Below are positions 31,635 to 39,100 of a stretch of 64,000 bases of DNA, piece by piece; the stretch's first letter is position 1; every line of letters starts with the position of its first letter. The DNA comes from a virus. The DNA lies in IMG/VR virus record IMGVR_UViG_3300027996_002186, positions 186,001 to 250,000 of that record, one strand, 5' to 3'. Position numbers and translations under genes: made by a program. The notes under the pieces were generated by a model. It was not told the DNA's origin, ran no database searches, and saw nothing but the letters and a program-made list of their open reading frames with translations.

Positions 31635-32768
31635 ATGAACGAAGTAAAAGATTTTGTATTTGAAACATTTTTAAGACTGACATCCAAGACAGTTCCTTAT
31701 GGATTTGAGGATAAGTTTATGGCTGAGGTTAAGAATCTATTCCCTAGTGATATTGAACAAGATGCTCATGGAAACTACTTCTATAAGATAGGTGAATCAA
31801 GAACTATTTTTGCTTCACACTTAGATACGGTTTCAAAAGATTATGTTGCAGTTACTCACGTATTAGATGGTGACTTAATAAGAACAGATGGTAAAACAAC
31901 ACTTGGTGCTGATGATAAAGCTGGTACTACGGTTATGCTTTGGATGATTAAAAATCAAGTTCCAGGACTTTATTACTTTTTCATTGGAGAAGAAGTAGGA
32001 TGTATTGGTTCAGGATTAGCTTCACAGAAAGAAGATTTCAAAGACTATGATAGAATACTTTCATTTGATAGAAGAGGTACAGGATCAATTATAACACACC
32101 AATCTTGTGGTCGTTCTTGTTCAGATTCTTTCGCAGATGCTTTGTGTGGTGAATTTAACTTCTTAGGACTAGATTACTCTAAAGATTCTGGTGGTGTTTA
32201 TACTGATTCTGCTGAATTTGCTGATGATATCCAAGAATGTACAAACGTATCTGTTGGGTATTACAAAGAACACACAACCAATGAGCACCAAGATATCACA
32301 CACTTAACAGCATTAGCTGAAGCTTGTGTTCAAGTTGATTGGGAAGGATTACCAACGAAAAGAAATCCTAATATTTACGAGCCAAAGCCATATAGTGGTT
32401 ATGGTTATGGAACTAGTTCAAGTAAAACTTATAGCACTTATGATGATTGGTATGATGAAGATTATATTGATGGATGGGATTCATTCAAAAGTCAAAATAA
32501 ATCACATAAGTCGAGAAAAAAAGAAACATCAAGAATGTATTATGATGGATCTAATGGGTTAGTTGAAATGACTACTAAAAATGATGAATTTGATGAAGAA
32601 CAATATAACAAACTAACAGGTGGTGATAAATACAGTTGGGTTCTAGATAAATTTTTAGAAAAGGAATTAACAATAGATGGTCTAGAAATTATCGGCGAAC
32701 AGTATTTAGATTTAAATACTCAGTATGATAGATATTTCTATGAATACTTACAAGAACAAGTGGTGTAA
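31635..32768 (+). CDS. M20/M28-type zinc metallopeptidase (peptidase/deacylase), 377 aa
   Basis: The metal ligands and catalytic residues of the M20/M28 di-zinc fold are visible: ASHLDTVSK (His and Asp, about residues 61-69), TLGADDKAGT (bridging Asp, about 91), FIGEEVGCIGSG (catalytic and metal Glu, about 118-129), LSFDRRGTG (Asp) and a C-terminal HQDITHLTAL (His). The C-terminal 130 residues (KSYSTYDDWYDEDYIDGWDS onward) are an extra acidic Tyr/Asp-rich tail. It should cleave peptides or an acylated amino compound. A phage copy behind an early-type promoter suggests use during takeover. The stop directly abuts the convergent gene. Confidence 0.82.
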   Translation: MNEVKDFVFETFLRLTSKTVPYGFEDKFMAEVKNLFPSDIEQDAHGNYFYKIGESRTIFASHLDTVSKDYVAVTHVLDGDLIRTDGKTTLGADDKAGTTVMLWMIKNQVPGLYYFFIGEEVGCIGSGLASQKEDFKDYDRILSFDRRGTGSIITHQSCGRSCSDSFADALCGEFNFLGLDYSKDSGGVYTDSAEFADDIQECTNVSVGYYKEHTTNEHQDITHLTALAEACVQVDWEGLPTKRNPNIYEPKPYSGYGYGTSSSKTYSTYDDWYDEDYIDGWDSFKSQNKSHKSRKKETSRMYYDGSNGLVEMTTKNDEFDEEQYNKLTGGDKYSWVLDKFLEKELTIDGLEIIGEQYLDLNTQYDRYFYEYLQEQVV

Positions 32769-32984
32769 TTAAATTCGAGCGTTATCGATGATATCGCTTG
32801 TCTTTATTGTTTCATCCGGAGCATTAAAAATTTTAGACTGAGATATATTATGTGTTATTTTGAAAGATCTACTTGATACCTTTTCAAGTATTTTTACTGG
32901 TGTAATCATATCATTATACCAATATTCAATTAATACTATATCTCCTTCTTTATAAAACGATTTATATTCATTTAAAAATTTCAT
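32769..32984 (-). CDS. Small protein with leader-like start, 71 aa
   Basis: Begins MKFLNEYKSFYKEGDIVLIE. It resembles the leader (FLNEYKSF), but the body has the beta pattern of a small SH3- or Tudor-like fold (GDIVLIEYWYNDMITPVKIL), so the similarity may be coincidental. Its start lies only 12 bases from the divergent start at 32997. Function unknown. Confidence 0.6.
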   Translation of the reverse strand: MKFLNEYKSFYKEGDIVLIEYWYNDMITPVKILEKVSSRSFKITHNISQSKIFNAPDETIKTSDIIDNARI

Positions 32985-32996
32985 ATACTATATATT

Positions 32997-33983
32997 ATGT
33001 TTGGTAGACTCTTTTTTGACAACGAAATAACTAACTTCTTACAAGTTAGTTCAAATAACAAAATTTCAATGATAATGCTTAATGGTAGTCAGGGGGCTAT
33101 TATAGAAGTTGGTAATTTTATTCGTAGGGATAGAAGTAAAATTGATGTTGTATCATTTATTCCAATTAAAAAGATTGATTTTGATGCTGATAAGCTCGGT
33201 TGGGATGATGTTGATAATCTTATGATACAATCTACAAATAGAATAAATGTTAAAATTGGTAGATTTCTGAGAAAATTTTTATCAAGCCAATCAATTGTTG
33301 ATTTTGGTATATCTGATAAAGATATTGAAGATTTTGTTAACCTTTTCAAATCATATTTCACTCCTGATAAAAATAAGTTACAAATAACTGATGGTGTCGA
33401 TATATTAAAATGGTATTTAGAAGATAATTATGCAACTACTTGTGGTAATCGAAGTGGTAGTCTTTGGAAGTCTTGTATGAGACAAAGCGAAAGAAATAAG
33501 TATATGGTTCTTTATACAAAAAATATTTCATTGGTGAAGATGTTAATATTCTTAACAGACGATGGTAAATTAAGAGCCAGAGCACTTTTGTGGGAAAATG
33601 TTGTTGATAAATATGGTAATTCTTATAAAGTGATGGATAGAATTTATTCTATTTATGACCACGATATGTTCTTATTTAAGGGTTGGGCCAAAGAAAATGG
33701 TTATATAACTAAATTAGAACAAAGTGCTAAATCAGAAGTATTGTTTGATGTGAATGGACAACCTACTACTTTAGAATTAAGAATTAAATTAAATAATTGG
33801 GAAATGAACGATTATCCTTATTTAGATACATTTAAGTATTTTGATTTATATGGTGGTTGGTTATCAAATACTGTGAATTTCAGATATCAGTATAAACTAG
33901 TACAGTGTGATGGTTGTGTTGAGAGACAAAGTGAAGAAGAAGAGTATAATGAAGAAGAATATGACGAAGGAGAGGATTGGTAA
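32997..33983 (+). CDS. Uncharacterised phage family protein with conserved GSLWKSCMR motif, 328 aa
   Basis: The central part holds YATTCGNRSGSLWKSCMRQS, then YMVLYTKN and VKMLIFLTDDGKLRARALLW, a pattern known from an uncharacterised phage protein family (SCMR....Y..IYT.N...V.LL.L.D..GKL.GRALLW). The N terminus is beta-rich and the C terminus carries a Cys-containing strand (VQCDGCVERQ) and an acidic tail. The recurring Cys, Arg and Trp residues suggest a binding site, but no reaction is known. The start lies 12 bases from the divergent gene. Confidence 0.65.
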   Translation: MFGRLFFDNEITNFLQVSSNNKISMIMLNGSQGAIIEVGNFIRRDRSKIDVVSFIPIKKIDFDADKLGWDDVDNLMIQSTNRINVKIGRFLRKFLSSQSIVDFGISDKDIEDFVNLFKSYFTPDKNKLQITDGVDILKWYLEDNYATTCGNRSGSLWKSCMRQSERNKYMVLYTKNISLVKMLIFLTDDGKLRARALLWENVVDKYGNSYKVMDRIYSIYDHDMFLFKGWAKENGYITKLEQSAKSEVLFDVNGQPTTLELRIKLNNWEMNDYPYLDTFKYFDLYGGWLSNTVNFRYQYKLVQCDGCVERQSEEEEYNEEEYDEGEDW

Positions 33984-33988
33984 TCAAG

Positions 33989-35830
33989 TTAGATATTTGG
34001 ATTATCCGCTCGATATTTATCATATCTGTTAGCAATTTCAATTAAGAACTTATTTCTAACAATATCATTATTATTAAACTCGAATAAATTCAATTTATCC
34101 ATACCCGTTACCATTCCGATAAAATCTAGATATCCAGAATCTTTCTTCCTAACATCATATTGTGATGTATCTCCCATCATAACAGCTTTTGACTCTCTGC
34201 CTAATCGAGTTACCCACAACATTAATTTTTTAACAGATGCGTTTTGACACTCATCTAATAACATTACACAGTTATCATACGTTGATCCTCTCATGTAAGC
34301 TAGTGGCTCAAATATAATTTCTTCTGATGCGAATAAAAAATCTGTTTGTTGTCTTCCTATTATCTTTACGAATGTGTTGTAGTATGATCTTTTATATGGG
34401 TCTAACTTTTCCTGCATATCACCTGGTAAGAATCCTAAATTTTCACCACTTTCTTGTACCGGTTTTGTTATTATTATTCTTTCTACTTTCTTATCTGCTA
34501 GTAAGGCTAATGCCGTATAACACGTTGTGAATGTGTTGTGTGTAACAATATAATTATTGGTTAAATATAAGTGTGTAGGATGATCTACTTTTATACATTG
34601 AGCTTCTTTAACACCAATAAGACTCGCTGATACTATATACCTACATGGTTTGTATTTAGTCTTAGGTATAACTCGGTCAAATTTTCTCCTTAATGAAAAA
34701 GGATTTATATCTGGATTCATTTTAATTGTTAAATTATATGATGTTCTTCCTTGTTTCACCACACCTTTGTGTGTGTAATTTTCATTTCTTGGTGTTTGAT
34801 CTGTGGATATACCACCCAATGATTGTACCAATTCCTTTACATCTTCTATTAATTCCTTTGAGGTTGAGCAAAAGCTAACGTATGTACCATCTTTTGATAC
34901 CGTACCATCTGTATCCATTAACCCTCTTAACATAGATATTCTATTATCAACACTGTTATACTTATAACAATCTGGTATAAATTTTTCATATGATAATTTA
35001 CCCCATATTCCAATTTTTTTAAGATATTGTTTTAATTTATTCTCCCTTGTTGTTTTTTCCTTAACTAAGGCAAAGTCATAACCTCCTCTATCAGATACAC
35101 TTATATCATCATCTAATAAGTTTGTTATTTTTTCGATAATTTCAGAATCCGCTGTGCTAAATCCAACATGGTGTCTCAAACAACCATCACCTATTAAACA
35201 ACCCAATATATATGGATCAATTTCCAATTCTCTTTCAGTAAAATTTACAGGTGATGTAATTGGTATTGTGTGGTTTATTCTACCACGATTTGTATAAAGA
35301 GTGTCTATTATTTCACTGGTTGTTTTTGTGGATCCACTTTTTGGTGATTTATACCTATTCCTAACACCATTTACTGTTTTTGTCCATTCCCTATTATTTC
35401 TATCAGATTCAGTTTGTGTATTCCATAAATGATCGGAACAGCATTCCACTTTTGATCCATCAGAAAATGTTAATTCCCATATTTCCTTTTCACCTTGTGG
35501 GAAAACACCGGTCACTATCGTTGAGTTGCCATCCACAGACATGACCCTATCACCAATTTCCAAATCACCCATTTTTACCCATCCATCGGGTGTTAGTATT
35601 GGTGAATCTAGTGGCTGTGCCTTTGATGTACCAGCTGGGCCGTGAACGGCTGTTAATATACTGTTTCTTATTCCTTTATATAATAAGTGTTGTTTTGGTG
35701 TTAATTCTACTCTAGACTTATTAAATTCAGCTTTTGTTAATGAATTCTTCTTTCTTGATATTTTCTGAAATTCATAATCTTTTATTCCGGTTTTTACTTC
35801 TTCATTTTGATCTTGTTTTCTTCTACTCAT
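33989..35830 (-). CDS. phoH: PhoH-like ATPase interrupted by an intein
   Basis: 613 residues in the precursor. The extein parts (1-70 and 433-613, together 251 residues) make a normal-sized phage PhoH-like P-loop ATPase. The P-loop GPAGTSK at 64-70 continues after the intein with T433 (GPAGTSK-T), the Walker B is VMLLDECQNA (about 522-531) and GDTSQYD follows (about 554). PhoH proteins are thought to act on RNA or in phosphate stress; the phage function is unclear. The intein occupies residues 71-432. The gene starts close to a leftward ATATATTAG-like motif. Confidence 0.9.
   Translation of the reverse strand: MSRRKQDQNEEVKTGIKDYEFQKISRKKNSLTKAEFNKSRVELTPKQHLLYKGIRNSILTAVHGPAGTSKAQPLDSPILTPDGWVKMGDLEIGDRVMSVDGNSTIVTGVFPQGEKEIWELTFSDGSKVECCSDHLWNTQTESDRNNREWTKTVNGVRNRYKSPKSGSTKTTSEIIDTLYTNRGRINHTIPITSPVNFTERELEIDPYILGCLIGDGCLRHHVGFSTADSEIIEKITNLLDDDISVSDRGGYDFALVKEKTTRENKLKQYLKKIGIWGKLSYEKFIPDCYKYNSVDNRISMLRGLMDTDGTVSKDGTYVSFCSTSKELIEDVKELVQSLGGISTDQTPRNENYTHKGVVKQGRTSYNLTIKMNPDINPFSLRRKFDRVIPKTKYKPCRYIVSASLIGVKEAQCIKVDHPTHLYLTNNYIVTHNTFTTCYTALALLADKKVERIIITKPVQESGENLGFLPGDMQEKLDPYKRSYYNTFVKIIGRQQTDFLFASEEIIFEPLAYMRGSTYDNCVMLLDECQNASVKKLMLWVTRLGRESKAVMMGDTSQYDVRKKDSGYLDFIGMVTGMDKLNLFEFNNNDIVRNKFLIEIANRYDKYRADNPNI
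34535..35620 (-). mobile_element. Intein in PhoH with LAGLIDADG-type endonuclease domain
   Basis: Residues 71-432 of the PhoH precursor. The N-terminal splicing block is AQPLDSPILTPDGWVKMGDL EIG; block B-like SKVECCSDH follows; the C-terminal block is CIKVDHPTHLYLTNNYIVTHN before T433. The central part has two LAGLIDADG-like motifs, DPYILGCLIGDG (about 206-216) and ISMLRGLMDTDG (about 298-309). Residue 1 is Ala and the +1 residue is Thr. It sits exactly between the P-loop Lys and its Thr. Confidence 0.88.
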
Positions 35831-35936
35831 TCAGTAAATTAATTTTTTGGTATATACTAATATATATCTTATTCTATTATATCTCTTTAAGAACTCAAAA
35901 TTTTTAATATATATACCGAAAAAATATATTTTTGTA

Positions 35937-36152
35937 GTGAAGAGTAAAGACGATTTAATATATGAATTGATTTTCAGTGAAGAAATTAATTATAAGGTTG
36001 ATATATCTGAGTATATACTTGATATTTATCAATATGAAGAATTTGTTTCTGATATGAAATCAGTTTTAAAAAAATCGAAAGTAAAAATAGTTGATAGTCA
36101 AGTTAAACTTGATAGTAAGACAGCTATTTGGGAATTAAAAGTAAAAAAGTAA
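35937..36152 (+). CDS. Small protein upstream of the giant virion gene, about 71 aa
   Basis: The open frame extends back to an ATG at 35847, but the first 29 residues from there are hydrophobic, AT-driven and cross promoter-like sequence (TTTTTAATATATATA at 35900-35915), so the GTG at 35937 is the more likely start. The result VKSKDDLIYELIFSEEINYK, then VDISEYILDIYQYEEFVSDM is a small charged alpha/beta protein. It ends one base before the ATG of the 1905-residue gene, so the two are coupled; it may be a baseplate component or chaperone. The start is uncertain. Confidence 0.55.
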   Translation: MKSKDDLIYELIFSEEINYKVDISEYILDIYQYEEFVSDMKSVLKKSKVKIVDSQVKLDSKTAIWELKVKK

Positions 36153-36153
36153 T

Positions 36154-39100
36154 ATGTGGATATTCGATAATGATTATAATAAATGGTCTTCTAGTGGTGA
36201 TAATTTAGTTAAGAGTGAGTTTGATTACTTAAAACAAGAGTTATCATCTGTTAGATTCTATTCTAAGTGTTTGAGTGGTGCTGCATACTTACCTATGAAT
36301 AATATAAACAATATATATGATATATTAGGTGAATATAAGCCTAGAAACTGGTATATTGGTTTGGGTGGATCACCTTATAGTAATTCACTTATACCACCAC
36401 AAAATGCTGTTGAAATAACTAATGATTCATCATATGATTATTATACTAAATATTTATCTGAATATGGATTAACATTAAAAAACCTATTCACACCAAATAG
36501 ATTAATAAGTGATTCTATTAATAACTACATATATGTTGATGTTACCACAACAACTCAAATATTTGATTTATATGATCCTGTTATTAATAGGGTTATTGAT
36601 GGTACTAGACTTTTAGATGGTCATAGAATTTTAATAAAAGATCAAAAAACAACAGAAGTTTTACCAAATACGACTAACCCAGATGATTATTTCAGTGGTA
36701 ATTATACAGAAATTCAAAATTTCGGTACAACAATACAATATGAATATTATAGTAATGAAAATGGTATTTATAAATATGAAAATTTTTTATTATCAAAAGA
36801 ATCTGATTTAGATGATTATGAAGATTGTGTTAGGTTTAGTATTATTGCTAAGTTAGGTGCTAATAACAGAGAAAAGCAATTTCATTTATCTAGATTATTA
36901 AATGGATATTATCCAACATCCTCATTGGATCAACCAATGGAATTCATCGAAAAACATAATTGGTTACTAAGAAACAGAGTTGATTATAATAATTTATTTG
37001 AGATAAACTATTATGACGTTATAAAACATGGCGAACAATCTTATGAGATTGGTGGTATTACTTATAGTATACCAGAAAGAACTATATCTGTTGGTGAGTT
37101 TGGTGTTATACTAAATAACCAAGAGAATGTCTCTAATATTATTAGTAATAAGTATAAAGTTAATTTAAGAAGTATTTCACAAACATCTAAATATTATTGG
37201 ATTTGTGGTGATGGTGGTGTTTTATTGAAAGTTAGGAAACATGATTTTAATGTTGAGAGAATTGAAGTTGAAAACTTAACAACATCCAATTTAAAATCTG
37301 TTTCATTTTTTGATAATTTGAGAGGTGCTGTTGTCGGTGATTTAAATACTATTTTAGTTACAAATGATTCTGGATTTCATTGGGAAGTTATTAAAATACC
37401 AGACTTCGATACTTATTATTATAATAAGGTTATTTTTTATGACCCTAATAAGTTTTTCATAGGTGGTAATGTTGGTGTGTTTATTGAGTTTATAAAAGAT
37501 TTATCTGGATGGACAGCTTATAGAAGAAGAATATCTAGATTCATAGATGGATCAACACCACAAAACACAAGTGGTGAGGATGAGTATTTACTAGTTGATA
37601 ATATTAATGATATGTTATATACAAACATAGATACCTGGGGATTAACACATTCTCATAATTACGGTAGTCAATCGATTTCTGTTGATAAAGAATTGTTATT
37701 TATAGTTACTGATGATAGTAAATTTATAGTACACGATATTAATAATTCAATTCCCGACTATGATTTTCTTTATTTAGATTTTAGATCAAATGATATTGAA
37801 TTACATGAATATGGTGATATTAGAAATATATCTCGGAGAGAAGGAACTAATGATTTTTATTTTACTGGTATAAATGATATTAATATCGAAAGTGGTTTAT
37901 TTTCCTTCAATATTAATCTTTTTAGTGAAATTGGTGTTGAACATAATAACGATATTGAATACTCAAATACAATAACAACAACCGCTTCAGCTACATTTGA
38001 ATCAAATTTATATTCGAATAATACTTTCGATTATTTAGGTGATGAAATGATTTTATGTGGAAATGAATCTTTATTGAGAAGTTCAACTTATAGTACTACA
38101 TTTAATTTTGAAATTCTTGATGAGAATTTTGAGTCGAGGCTAAAGTCTAAGATGTTATTTTTGGATTATGATATGGGTTCTAAGCTAAATTTCTTCACAG
38201 ATGATGGTCAATATAGATTACCGAATTCCTTATCATTCCCGGCTGATTTATTTTCATCAACTTCTTCTATATCGCTTAGTTCGTTAGTTTATGGTGCTAC
38301 ATCACCTAGCTTTATGACACAATCAGAAGTTAGTTGGTTTGATTATTGGTCAGATAGGTATAAAACATTTGAATTTTATTCTACTGGGTTACCATTGGAT
38401 GAATCAACAAAAGTTTTATTATCCTCAGATTTTTCATATTCACCAACTCAATCAGAATTAATCATATCCTCAATAACAGATACTTTTTCTGATATAGAAA
38501 ATTTAGCTCCTAATATTTATAATAGAAGTCTTGGTAGATTTAATGGTGCTGGTATGACTGCTATATCAGCCCCATCATCATCATATGATTTATATTTATA
38601 TGATTATTTAATGGTTGCTAAAGTAGCAGATGATTATGAGGTTGTGGTTGGTGATGCTTTTGGATTAGAAAGTAATGTTGTTAATTCTGAATTTGTTGTT
38701 AATAAGATTGCTGAATTTGGTGGTGATAAATATTTATATATGTTTAGTGAGTTTAATCAAAACATTATAACCGAATTATCAACTACTACATATTCCGTGA
38801 CTCTGACAAATCTGAATAAATATTCTGATGTTGATGAGTTACAGGAAAGATTTAACACACATCCTATATCAAATGGTTATGAGTTAATACGTGGTTCATC
38901 AGTTAATAATGGGGTTTTGATGGACTTTGAGTTTGGAACAACAGCATCTTATATAAATTGGGTTGTTGATAACAACTTGGAATTCGACCCGATTTTCGGG
39001 GGTCGACCTGATGTGGCTAAAACATTAAACCAAAATACAACATATATAATAGAATCACCTGAGGTTGAGGGTGTTGATCTCGTATCCTTTTTATATAATT

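Noticed and set aside
32769-32984. Capsid-targeting leader on MKFLNEYKSFYKEGD
   Set aside because: It resembles the leader but continues directly into a beta strand of a small SH3-like fold, with no cleavage-like E-S or E-A.
35847-35936. Upstream ATG extension of the 71-residue gene
   Set aside because: The added residues are hydrophobic and AT-driven, and the region carries promoter-like TTTTTAATATATATA.
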